Positions 1 through 8,271 of a stretch of DNA of 64,000 bases are shown one piece after another (position 1 is the first letter of the stretch; every line of letters begins with the position of its first letter). The notes beneath the pieces were generated by a model that saw only the letters and a program-made list of their open reading frames with translations, did no database searches and was not told the DNA's origin. The DNA lies in the NCBI RefSeq assembly GCF_023336735.1, contig NZ_JAMBAQ010000006.1, positions 1 through 64,000 on the forward strand, read 5' to 3'. The translations under genes were made by a program, and so were the position numbers. Source of the DNA: Moraxella oculi. GTDB lineage: Bacteria > Pseudomonadota > Gammaproteobacteria > Pseudomonadales > Moraxellaceae.

Positions 1-145
<145 letters not shown>

Positions 146-185
146 TTATCGAACCATCTAGCAAATTATTTGCTATATCTTTCTT

Positions 186-213
186 ATTATAACACACAAC
201 CAAGTGTTTGCAA
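186..213 (-). promoter_or_regulatory. Predicted sigma-70 promoter of tuf
   Basis: On the minus strand TTGCAA (208-213) and a perfect TATAAT (186-191) are separated by 16 nt. They point towards tuf with a leader of about 80 nt. Nothing else on this strand needs the promoter. Confidence 0.6.
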
Positions 214-354
214 CCATCAAACAAGCTTTCATGACTTTTGTTGGAGTGAAAAACCACAAAAAAAGTCGCCATCAGCAATCGCATGGCTAAACCCAACCAT
301 CATGTTACACCCCAAACTCATCAGGCATATTTATATAGGTTCACAGCCATCAAC

Positions 355-388
355 ACCCAGTCCTTTGGTTGATCGACTGGGTTTTTTT
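355..388 (+). terminator. Intrinsic terminator on the plus strand with no known gene upstream
   Basis: ACCCAGTC (355-362) pairs with GACTGGGT (375-382), followed by seven T (382-388). The T-run is only on the plus-strand side, so it would end a rightward transcript, yet tuf and prfC both run leftward. The 98-604 gap otherwise holds the tuf promoter, this hairpin and the hairpin at 514-549. I see no convincing gene in it. Confidence 0.6.
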
Positions 389-513
389 CTGACTGTTATG
401 GCTTAAAAAGCATATCGCCCCATGACAGATATGTCGCTCTTTGATTTTTTGCTTGATACACATTGTTTTTCACAAGTTTTTAAAGGCGTGGTTATCAAAT
501 CTGGTAAATTGGT

Positions 514-549
514 AAAGCCCCAGCCACATGACAAGGGGCTTTTGCTTTA
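514..549. terminator. Hairpin downstream of prfC, probable terminator
   Basis: AAAGCCCC (514-521) pairs with GGGGCTTT (535-542). The T-rich tail is better on the plus strand (TTTTGCTTT). On the minus strand it sits about 55 nt after the prfC stop and could terminate that gene with a poorer U-tract. Confidence 0.45.
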
Positions 550-604
550 CCATCATGATTCCACAAAATCATTGGCTGATTGAGCATGAATCGGCAATTA
601 GCAA

Positions 605-2188
605 TCAATGCTCTCGTGTTGCATGGAATGACACCTCAGGATAGCGTTCTTGCATGAGTTGCAGATTAACACGACTTGGTGCCAAATAAGTCAGATGACC
701 GCCACCATCAACTGATAGCTGATCGTGTGCTTTTTTCTTAAATTTTTCAAAAGCAATTTTATCATCACAATGAACCCAGCGTACTGTGGCGATAGAAACA
801 GGCTCAAAACTACATTGGACCTTGTATTCTTCGAGCAAACGATGTGCCACCACCTCAAATTGCAAAACACCCACCGCCCCTAAAATCAAATCGTTATTGA
901 TTTGTGGCATGAATACTTGCGTCGCCCCCTCTTCGGATAACTGCTGCAACCCTTTTTGGAGCTGCTTAGATTTTAAAGGATCTTTTAATACCACACGACG
1001 AAACAACTCTGGAGCAAAGTGTGGAATTCCTGTGAAATTTAAGGTTTCTCCACTCGTGAAACTGTCGCCAATCTGAATCGTGCCATGATTGTGCAATCCG
1101 ATGATATCGCCAGCATAAGCCTCTTCTAGCGTTTCACGATCACCTGCCAAGAACATCAATGCGTCTGAAACTCGCACTTCTTTACCAATGCGGACATGAT
1201 TCATCTTCATGCCTCGTTCATAACGACCTGAACAGATGCGCATAAAGGCGACACGATCTCGGTGCTTAGGGTCCATATTAGCTTGAATTTTAAAGACAAA
1301 TCCTGAAAAATTTGACTCATCAGCACAAACCACACGCTCAACGGCTGTACGGTCTTTTGGGGGCGGAGCATAACGGGTCAACACATCTAAAATCATATTA
1401 ACACCAAAATTTCCTAACGCCGTACCAAACAGCACGGGAGTTTGGCGACCTGCTAAAAATTCTGTCTCATCCCAGTCCTCAAAGGCCATCTGAGCAAGCT
1501 CAAGACCTTCGATAAAGTCATTCCACATCAATTCGCCCAAGCGTTCTTTAATGTCGTCATGATCATAGCCATCACGGACTTCTATGTCAGTGATCTGCGA
1601 ACCAAAACCTTTTTTATAAAAGTAGGTCTTTTCTTCTAGCAAATGATACACGCCAACAAAATCTTGTCCCATGCCGATTGGATAGGCAAACGGAACGCAC
1701 TTGATTTTTAGGACACTTTCAATTTCATCAAGCAACTCTAGAGGGTTTTTGATTTCACGGTCCAATTTATTGACAAATGAGATGATGGGCGTGTCACGCA
1801 TGCGACATACTTCCATGAGTTTGATGGTACGCTCCTCCACACCTTTTGCACCATCAATCACCATCAAAGCACTGTCCACCGCTGTCAGTGTGCGGTAGGT
1901 ATCTTCACTAAAATCAGCGTGGCCAGGAGTGTCCAATAGATTCACCATACAGTCAGCATAGGGGAACTGCATGACTGAAGTTGTGATGGAAATGCCACGC
2001 TCTTGCTCCATGCTCATCCAGTCAGAAGTGGCATGTTTGTCAGTCTTACGGCTCTTAACCTCACCTGCCTTTTGAATGACTTGTCCCCAAAGTAGCAGTT
2101 TTTCCGTCATGGTGGTCTTACCCGCATCGGGGTGACTGATAATAGCAAAAGTTCTACGGGCGTTGATTTGTTGCGTTAGGTTTGTCAT
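605..2188 (-). CDS. prfC: Peptide chain release factor 3 (RF3)
   Basis: This is a translational GTPase that recycles RF1/RF2 from the ribosome after peptide release. The 527 residues match the family length (about 529). G1 is SHPDAGKTT (residues 18-26), G3 is DTPGH (86-90) and G4 is NKLD (140-143). The signature [15 protein letters not shown] follows at 61-75. The gene is monocistronic: tuf downstream has its own promoter and polA is divergent upstream. The start ATG has no strong Shine-Dalgarno, but the following residues [20 protein letters not shown] are typical of RF3. Confidence 0.96.
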   Translation of the reverse strand: MTNLTQQINARRTFAIISHPDAGKTTMTEKLLLWGQVIQKAGEVKSRKTDKHATSDWMSMEQERGISITTSVMQFPYADCMVNLLDTPGHADFSEDTYRTLTAVDSALMVIDGAKGVEERTIKLMEVCRMRDTPIISFVNKLDREIKNPLELLDEIESVLKIKCVPFAYPIGMGQDFVGVYHLLEEKTYFYKKGFGSQITDIEVRDGYDHDDIKERLGELMWNDFIEGLELAQMAFEDWDETEFLAGRQTPVLFGTALGNFGVNMILDVLTRYAPPPKDRTAVERVVCADESNFSGFVFKIQANMDPKHRDRVAFMRICSGRYERGMKMNHVRIGKEVRVSDALMFLAGDRETLEEAYAGDIIGLHNHGTIQIGDSFTSGETLNFTGIPHFAPELFRRVVLKDPLKSKQLQKGLQQLSEEGATQVFMPQINNDLILGAVGVLQFEVVAHRLLEEYKVQCSFEPVSIATVRWVHCDDKIAFEKFKKKAHDQLSVDGGGHLTYLAPSRVNLQLMQERYPEVSFHATREH

Positions 2189-2356
2189 GGTGTTATTTCG
2201 TTTTTATCTCATCAAATTTGAATCGTAATTATACCATGTTTTTGCTTGGATAATTAACATGGGCAAGATGAATGGGTATTTTTATGTCAGCACTTCCCCA
2301 AAAGCGGTGCTTTTTGGTTATAATAGGTCAAAAGTTTTTATCTTGACACAATCATC

Positions 2357-5266
2357 ATGACCGACTATCAGCACATTCCCAACCTTGCCACCTTTGACAC
2401 CACTATCATTGATGCCACCCGTCCACCTGTCATTCTTGTAGATGGCTCTTATTATTTGTTTCGTTGTTTTCATGGTACGCCTCCATTGACGAACCAAGCT
2501 GGTCTGCCCACCAATGCCATTCGTGGCGTGCTAAGCGCCTTAACCAGACTTATTAGAAAATATCAGCCCACTCACATGGCTGTTACCTTTGATACCAAAT
2601 CACCCACCTTTCGCCATCAGCTGTCTAAGGCTTATAAGGCTCACCGCCCACCAATGGACGAGGATTTGAAGGTTCAAATTCCTTATGTTCATCAAATGAT
2701 TGAAAATTTAGGCATACCACTCATTAAGATTGATGGTTTTGAAGCTGACGACATCATCGGCACACTTGCCCATACTGCTTGCCAGCATGGTTATCCTGTG
2801 GTGATCTCTACGGGAGATAAGGATATGGCACAGCTTGTTAATGACTGCGTGGTCTTAGAAGACAGCTTTAAAAATAAGGTCATGAACACTCACGGTGTTT
2901 TTGAAAAATTTGGCGTATCAAATGCTCAAATGGCTGATTTTTTGACTTTGATGGGCGATGCTTCCGATGGCATTGCAGGCATTCCAAAAATTGGGCAAAA
3001 AACAGCCGCTAAATTACTCAACGAGTATGGCGACATTGATGGTATTTTGGCAAATGTGGCAGAAATCAAGGGCGTGGTTGGTAAAAATTTGATTGAGTAT
3101 GCCGACACCATTCCCCTAAATCGCACGCTGGCAACCATTGTTACCAATCTGACATTACCCATCTCATTTGATGAACTTAGACTTGATAACAGCCAATCTG
3201 CAAAAGTCGCACGCGCCGAACGACTGTATTCTCTTTTTTCTCAATTGGAATTTAAAAAAGAAATGGCAGAACAGTTTGATCTGTTGGCACTGACCACGGT
3301 CAAATCTAGGCATGATGACCGTGATGATGGCGTGCCTAATGTGTCTGACAAAGAGTTTGAGCATCAAGATTTGACGGCACTGACATCACAAGAAGCATCT
3401 CCTTTAGAGGTGCGATCTTTACCACTCAAAACACCACATTATCAAACCATTACAGATAAAGATGAGTTTTTGATGCTGGTTGAGAGATTAAAATCCATGC
3501 CTTATTTTGCCATTGATACCGAAACTACGGATTTGGATTGGCAAAAGGCAAAGCTGGTCGGAATCTCCATTGCAACAACCAATTATGAAGGGTATTATAT
3601 TCCAGTGGGTCATACAGGTGATTTTGACATTTTAATTGAAAATCAGCTGGATAAAACCTTTGTCCTAAATGCCCTAAAACCCCTATTGCAAGATCAAAGT
3701 ATTGGTAAAATCGGTCAGCACCTCAAATACGACAGCCACATACTTAAAAAGCACGACATCAATTTGTCTGGTTGGCACATGGATACCATGCTGGCAAGCT
3801 ATGTGATTAACTCTGTAGCAACCCGCCACAATATGGATGATTTGTCCAATCATTATTTGGGTGTTGCTACCACTACTTTTGCAGAAGTTGCTGGCAAAGG
3901 GGTTAAGCAGATCACTTTTGACAAAGTGGCACTTGATCAGGCAAGTCATTACGCTTGTGAAGACGCAGACATCACATTTAGGTTATACAGTGTGTTTGAT
4001 GACTATCTACAACAAGACAAAAATGCCAGACAGTTACTCACACACCTAGAAATGCCGACTGCCAAAATTCTCACCCAGATGGAGCATGACGGCATCTTGA
4101 TTCATACGGATTTTTTAAGTCAATTATCGCTTGTTTTTGACAATCAAATCAATCAGCTTGAACATCGGGCTTTTGAATTGGCAGGCGAGAAGTTTAATGT
4201 TGCCAGTCCAAAACAGCTGGGTGAGATTTTATTCGACAAGTTGGGTGTTAAGGGGGGCAAAAAAACCAAAACAGGTCAATACTCAACATCAGAGGCGGTG
4301 CTTGCTAAGATTGACCATCCTCTTGTGGAAGTTGTGCTTGAACATCGTAGCCTCTCAAAACTTAAAAGCACCTACACAGACGCACTTGTCAAGGCATGTG
4401 ATGAGCATGGCAGAGTGCATACAAGCTATCATCAAGCATTGACTAGCACAGGCAGACTGTCATCAAGCGACCCCAATCTACAAAATATTCCCATACGCAC
4501 CGATACAGGGCGACTGATTCGCCAAGCATTCATCGCACCCAAGGGACGAGTCATCATGGCAGCAGATTATTCACAAATCGAATTGCGACTGATGGCACAT
4601 TTTAGTGGTGATGAAGGCTTAATTCATGCGTTTAATAATGATTTGGATATTCACACCGCCACCGCCAGTGAAATCATGGGCAAAGAGTTGCATGAGGTTA
4701 CCTCCAGTGAAAGACGCTCTGCAAAGGCAGTGAATTTCGGTCTGTTATATGGCATGGGGGTGTTTGGTCTTGCAAAACAGCTGGGTGTAACCAATGATGT
4801 TGCCAAAGAATACATTCAGCGATATTTTGCTCGTTATCCTGCGATTCATGACTATATGGAAAACACCAAAACGCATGCCAAAGATGAAGGATATGTTACC
4901 ACCATTCTAGGTCGTAAATTGTACACTCCTGATATCCATTCATCAAACGCCATGATACGCCAAGCTGCACAAAGAGCCAGTATCAACGCCCCATTACAGG
5001 GTTCAGCAGCAGAGATCATCAAGCTTGCAATGATTGCCGTTGATAAAGTTTTGCCCAAGCAGTACGGCAAGTTGTTATTACAAGTCCATGATGAGTTGGT
5101 ATTTGAAATCGATGCTGACAAAGCGGATGAGATTGGCAAGCTTATTAAGAACGCCATGCAAAATGTGCTGACAGTAACGGCAAAAGAACTTGGTTGGCGG
5201 GTGGCGTTTTCTGTGCCACTCGTGGTAGAAATTGGTGTGGGTGAGAATTGGGATAAAGCACATTGA
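2357..5266 (+). CDS. polA: DNA polymerase I
   Basis: This replicative repair polymerase removes RNA primers and fills gaps. At 969 residues it is slightly longer than E. coli Pol I because of a linker of about 50 residues near 310-360. The N-terminal 5' nuclease (about 25-310) begins VILVDGSYYLFRCFHG. The 3'-5' exonuclease keeps its acidic motif AIDTETTD near 385, so proofreading should be intact. Polymerase motif A is DYSQIELR (near 736), motif B RRSAKAVNFGLLYG (near 786) and motif C QVHDELVFE (near 909). No clear Shine-Dalgarno precedes the ATG. A TATAAT box at 2319-2324 is a possible -10. Confidence 0.97.
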   Translation: MTDYQHIPNLATFDTTIIDATRPPVILVDGSYYLFRCFHGTPPLTNQAGLPTNAIRGVLSALTRLIRKYQPTHMAVTFDTKSPTFRHQLSKAYKAHRPPMDEDLKVQIPYVHQMIENLGIPLIKIDGFEADDIIGTLAHTACQHGYPVVISTGDKDMAQLVNDCVVLEDSFKNKVMNTHGVFEKFGVSNAQMADFLTLMGDASDGIAGIPKIGQKTAAKLLNEYGDIDGILANVAEIKGVVGKNLIEYADTIPLNRTLATIVTNLTLPISFDELRLDNSQSAKVARAERLYSLFSQLEFKKEMAEQFDLLALTTVKSRHDDRDDGVPNVSDKEFEHQDLTALTSQEASPLEVRSLPLKTPHYQTITDKDEFLMLVERLKSMPYFAIDTETTDLDWQKAKLVGISIATTNYEGYYIPVGHTGDFDILIENQLDKTFVLNALKPLLQDQSIGKIGQHLKYDSHILKKHDINLSGWHMDTMLASYVINSVATRHNMDDLSNHYLGVATTTFAEVAGKGVKQITFDKVALDQASHYACEDADITFRLYSVFDDYLQQDKNARQLLTHLEMPTAKILTQMEHDGILIHTDFLSQLSLVFDNQINQLEHRAFELAGEKFNVASPKQLGEILFDKLGVKGGKKTKTGQYSTSEAVLAKIDHPLVEVVLEHRSLSKLKSTYTDALVKACDEHGRVHTSYHQALTSTGRLSSSDPNLQNIPIRTDTGRLIRQAFIAPKGRVIMAADYSQIELRLMAHFSGDEGLIHAFNNDLDIHTATASEIMGKELHEVTSSERRSAKAVNFGLLYGMGVFGLAKQLGVTNDVAKEYIQRYFARYPAIHDYMENTKTHAKDEGYVTTILGRKLYTPDIHSSNAMIRQAAQRASINAPLQGSAAEIIKLAMIAVDKVLPKQYGKLLLQVHDELVFEIDADKADEIGKLIKNAMQNVLTVTAKELGWRVAFSVPLVVEIGVGENWDKAH

Positions 5267-5295
5267 TTGAGCTTTGGGCATGTGCCATCAATCAA

Positions 5296-5353
5296 CATGG
5301 CAACCACCCACAGATGGGCAGCAAATCCAGTGATGGGTTGTCTGCATGCCATG
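5296..5353. repeat. Imperfect hairpin between polA and trpE
   Basis: CATGGCA (5296-5302) is complementary to TGCCATG (5347-5353), with partly pairing CCACCCA/TGGGTTG inside. There is no U-tract directly after it. It may help end polA transcription. I see no Trp-rich leader peptide or attenuator-like alternative hairpins before trpE. Confidence 0.3.
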
Positions 5354-5536
5354 CTTAAAAACATGGAATAAGCCTGATTTTTACTGTTATTGTATGGTCG
5401 CATGGGCTTATGATAAAATTAATCACTCACTACTTGACCAAAAAAATCATTGCCAATCATTGGGATTTGCAGTCAGTGAAAGTGTTTTTTGATTAAGTAT
5501 TTTTTTGATAGAAAATTTGATAGAAAAAAAGGACAA

Positions 5537-7045
5537 ATGATGATCACTCAAGATGAATTTAATGAATTGGTGAAGCAGGGATACACACACATTCCGCTGA
5601 TAAAAAAACGCTTGATGGATGATGCCACGCCTGTGTCAGTCTTTGCCAATTTGCGTCAGTTTTTTTCATCTGCCTATTTGTTTGAATCAGTGGTGGGCGG
5701 TGAACGCTGGGCAAGATATTCAATGATTGGACTTGGGTCTCATATAACGATTCAATACCATGAGGGTCAAGTGGTCGTCAAAGATGGACGATTGGATGAA
5801 ATCACCACACACGCCCAAAATCCGTTCGATTTCATTCGTTCATTCATGGCAAAATACAAGACGCCTAACAATCAGCAACTGCCTGATTTGCCAGTGTTTA
5901 GCGGTGGTCTTGTGGGGTATTTTGGTCATGACATGATTCGAGTGATTGAGCCATCTGTTGGCATGTCAGATGCACCCAATCTTTTAAAGTTGCCTGATAT
6001 GTGGCTGACACTATCTGATCAAGTAGTGGTATTTGACAACCTTGAGCATACACTATCTGTTGTGGTATATGCCGACGCCACAATTAAGGATGGTTATAAA
6101 AAAGCGTTAAAAAATCTTGCCATCATTGAAAATTTACTCTCACACAAGCCTGATTTGACCGTCAAAAAACAGCCCTTTCCGCATTTTGTATCACAGACAG
6201 GTCAAAATAAATTCTGCCTTGATGTTAAGCACATCAAAGAATACATCAAAGCAGGAGATGTCATGCAGGTAGTTCCCGCACAGCGACTGTCTGCTGAGTT
6301 TGAGGGAGATCCTTTGGCGGTGTATCGAGCCTTACGATACCTAAACCCTTCTCCATACTTATTTTTGATACAAGGTGAGTTGGTGAATGATGAGCCGTTT
6401 CACATCGTGGGGGCGTCGCCTGAGATTCTCTCTCGTATTGAGACGGTGGGTGATGAGCGTAAAGTTACCGTGCGACCTTTGGCAGGGACTCGTCGTCGAG
6501 GCGTGGATGCGGCAGAAGATTTGGCACTAGAAGCCGAGCTACTCTCCGACCAAAAAGAAATCGCTGAACATCTGATGCTCATTGACTTAGGGCGTAATGA
6601 CATCGGCAAGGTGTGCGACATTGGCACGGTAAAAGTAACCGACAAGATGTTTATTGAGCGTTATTCACAAGTCATGCACATCGCCAGCAACGTAGAAGGT
6701 GTGGTGTCGGCTGATAAGGACGCTTTGGATGTGTTCTGTGCGACATTCCCAGCAGGCACGCTGTCAGGAGCTCCCAAAATCCGAGCCATGCAAATCATCG
6801 ATGAGGTTGAGCCTGTTCGCCGTAGCGTGTTTGGTGGGGCGGTGGGCTATCTGGGCTGGTCGGGCAATATGGATACCGCCATCGCCATTCGCACCGCCGT
6901 GCTAAAAGACGGGCAAGTCCATATCCAAGCAGGGGCAGGCGTGGTGGCGGACTCCGACCCCGTGGCAGAGTGGGACGAAACCAACAAAAAGGCATTGGCA
7001 ATCGTCAAGGCGGTGGAAATGGCGTGCGGGGGGCTTTTGGTTTAA
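5537..7045 (+). CDS. trpE: Anthranilate synthase component I
   Basis: TrpE converts chorismate to anthranilate, the first step of tryptophan synthesis, using ammonia supplied by TrpG. The open frame extends to 5489, but the ATG pair at 5537/5540 follows AAAAAAAGGAC, a good ribosome site, so I start at 5537 (502 residues). The chorismate-binding core is clear: VVPAQRLSAEF, a PLAGTRRRG segment, LIDLGRNDIGKV, and FPAGTLSGAPKIRAMQII near the C-terminus. trpG, trpD and trpC are not adjacent; trpE stands alone and ends at a strong terminator. It is the last housekeeping gene before the accessory island. Confidence 0.96.
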   Translation: MMITQDEFNELVKQGYTHIPLIKKRLMDDATPVSVFANLRQFFSSAYLFESVVGGERWARYSMIGLGSHITIQYHEGQVVVKDGRLDEITTHAQNPFDFIRSFMAKYKTPNNQQLPDLPVFSGGLVGYFGHDMIRVIEPSVGMSDAPNLLKLPDMWLTLSDQVVVFDNLEHTLSVVVYADATIKDGYKKALKNLAIIENLLSHKPDLTVKKQPFPHFVSQTGQNKFCLDVKHIKEYIKAGDVMQVVPAQRLSAEFEGDPLAVYRALRYLNPSPYLFLIQGELVNDEPFHIVGASPEILSRIETVGDERKVTVRPLAGTRRRGVDAAEDLALEAELLSDQKEIAEHLMLIDLGRNDIGKVCDIGTVKVTDKMFIERYSQVMHIASNVEGVVSADKDALDVFCATFPAGTLSGAPKIRAMQIIDEVEPVRRSVFGGAVGYLGWSGNMDTAIAIRTAVLKDGQVHIQAGAGVVADSDPVAEWDETNKKALAIVKAVEMACGGLLV

Positions 7046-7053
7046 ATTTAGGT

Positions 7054-7087
7054 AAAAAACCTTTGCGATGAAGCAAAGGTTTTTTTG
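7054..7087. terminator. Bidirectional terminator after trpE
   Basis: AAAACCTTTGC and GCAAAGGTTTT form an 11-bp stem around the loop GATGAA, followed by TTTTTTT. It insulates trpE from the convergent island operon and marks the left edge of the housekeeping segment. Confidence 0.85.
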
Positions 7088-7092
7088 TTTAG

Positions 7093-7185
7093 TAGACTTC
7101 TTTCCAAACCCTGATTTTTGTGGATTTTTAAAAACTTCAACCCCAATACTCATAAGGGTTTATTTTTAGTTTGGAAAGAGGTCTA
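7093..7185. mobile_element. MITE-like element with 17-bp terminal inverted repeats
   Basis: The left end TAGACTTCTTTCCAAAC (7093-7109) is the reverse complement of the right end GTTTGGAAAGAGGTCTA (7169-7185) apart from one base. The 93-bp unit has no coding capacity and an A/T-rich core. The TA at each outer end could be a duplicated dinucleotide target. The right end supplies the TAG stop (7183-7185) of the SUKH gene. This suggests insertion at, and possibly trimming of, that gene's 3' end. No transposase is in the window, so mobilisation would be in trans. The family is not identified. Confidence 0.6.
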
Positions 7186-7578
7186 GTATAATTTGGCTAA
7201 AAAATCTGCTATTGAGCTTGCCAAAAATTCAATATCATCAGTCTCATGTCTCCAATACACAATTTGATTGTCATGCAAGCAAATGAGATTGCCAGAAGGT
7301 GTGTTGGCAATGGGTATTAAATTTTTGATATTGGTTTCAATATCTAGAAAGTCGTAAATGTTCTCGGTATCTTCTGGATTAAAAGAGAGAAGTTTTTTAA
7401 ACTGACACTCTTTTTCGGTTGTTGTATCAAAGGTATCGAGATTTGGTCTGCCATTATTAAATTGCTCAACAACAAACTTCAAATCATTTGGCAGGGAATA
7501 ACCATAGGTTTGTTCAAAATTACCGATTGAGTCTTTGTTTGTTAGAGGCTTTACGTATTTCCAAGAAAGATTGTTCAT
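7183..7578 (-). CDS. SMI1/KNR4 (SUKH) family immunity protein
   Basis: This is the probable immunity protein for the WHH nuclease encoded just upstream. The 131 residues show the SUKH pattern: an N-terminal helix ending in EQTYGYSLPNDLKFVVEQFN-N-G, then the strand segment LIPIANTPSGNLICLHDNQI-VYWRHE, and a C-terminal helix SIADFLAKL. SUKH proteins commonly bind and neutralise nuclease toxins of polymorphic toxin systems. The ATG follows AGGAG at a 7-nt spacing, and the gap to the nuclease stop is 15 nt, so the two are co-expressed. The stop codon lies inside the right inverted repeat of the adjacent MITE-like element, so the last residues may not be ancestral. Confidence 0.85.
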   Translation of the reverse strand: MNNLSWKYVKPLTNKDSIGNFEQTYGYSLPNDLKFVVEQFNNGRPNLDTFDTTTEKECQFKKLLSFNPEDTENIYDFLDIETNIKNLIPIANTPSGNLICLHDNQIVYWRHETDDIEFLASSIADFLAKLY

Positions 7579-7593
7579 GTATTTGCTCCTATG

Positions 7594-8271
7594 TTAGCGA
7601 TTGTCTGTACCGCCACCCCAAATGGCTCTACCGCCAGTATGTCCCGTTCTATGAGTGTCGGTATCCACTAATTGCATTTTGCCTGTGTCTTCATGATGAT
7701 GCCATGTATATCCATCAGGGGTGTCGCCATTTTTAATTTGCTCTAATTGTTCAGGGGTGAATTTCTTGGCAAATTCAGGGGCGCTATCCACCTTATTTTT
7801 AAGTTGTTTATTACATTCGGCGAACTGTTTTTTATCCGATGACTGCAACATATCATCAGGTAATTGAGCATCAAATTCAGAATCAAATACAGGTACAACC
7901 ACTCTCACATCTTCACCGTTTTCATCCTTGACAATCTTTTCAACAAACGGCACGCCAGTAATGGGATGAACATCCCCTGCCAGACTTTGATTTCGGCAGA
8001 TGATTGTGCGAGCTTCCTGATTATCAGGTTTGTTGTCTGTATTTTCGGAAGTATCTATGGAGTCAGGGTTGTTTTCAGGCTCTTTTAACTTCACATCTTC
8101 ATGGAGTGTGGAGCTGTTTTCTGCATCTGATATCCTTTGAGCCTGCTCGCCATTTATAGGGTTGATATTTCTTCCCCAAGGCTCGTCGCTTTTAAACCTG
8201 TCCAATACCGAGCTGGTTTTACCTAGCTCTTTACCTAGGGTTTCTTGTAGGGCTTTTGCAAGTTCTATCAT
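7594..8271 (-). CDS. WHH-motif (HNH/EndoVII superfamily) nuclease toxin
   Basis: I start at 8271 because this ATG overlaps the ATPase stop as ATGA and has GGAG 10 nt upstream (225 residues). A longer frame reaches 8322. The N-terminal ~80 residues are acidic, low in complexity and unassigned. A linker HPITGVPF, frequent just before polymorphic-toxin nuclease domains, is near 115. The C-terminus contains YTWHHHEDTGKMQLVDT and then HRTGHTGG, the WHH signature of HNH/EndoVII toxins. The His cluster and the later His are the expected metal and catalytic residues. There is no signal peptide, RHS, PAAR, VgrG or two-partner secretion domain. The SUKH gene next to it supports a toxin identity; DNA as substrate is inferred from the family. 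Confidence 0.85.
   Translation of the reverse strand: MIELAKALQETLGKELGKTSSVLDRFKSDEPWGRNINPINGEQAQRISDAENSSTLHEDVKLKEPENNPDSIDTSENTDNKPDNQEARTIICRNQSLAGDVHPITGVPFVEKIVKDENGEDVRVVVPVFDSEFDAQLPDDMLQSSDKKQFAECNKQLKNKVDSAPEFAKKFTPEQLEQIKNGDTPDGYTWHHHEDTGKMQLVDTDTHRTGHTGGRAIWGGGTDNR

Noticed and set aside
170-406. 78-codon plus-strand reading frame between tuf and prfC
   Set aside because: No ribosome site, low-quality protein text, and it runs through the terminator hairpin at 355-388.
4852-5403. 183-codon minus-strand frame over the polA 3' end
   Set aside because: It is antisense to the conserved polymerase motifs and has no family resemblance.
5404-5536. Tryptophan attenuator ahead of trpE
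   Set aside because: No leader peptide with Trp codons and no alternative terminator/antiterminator hairpins.
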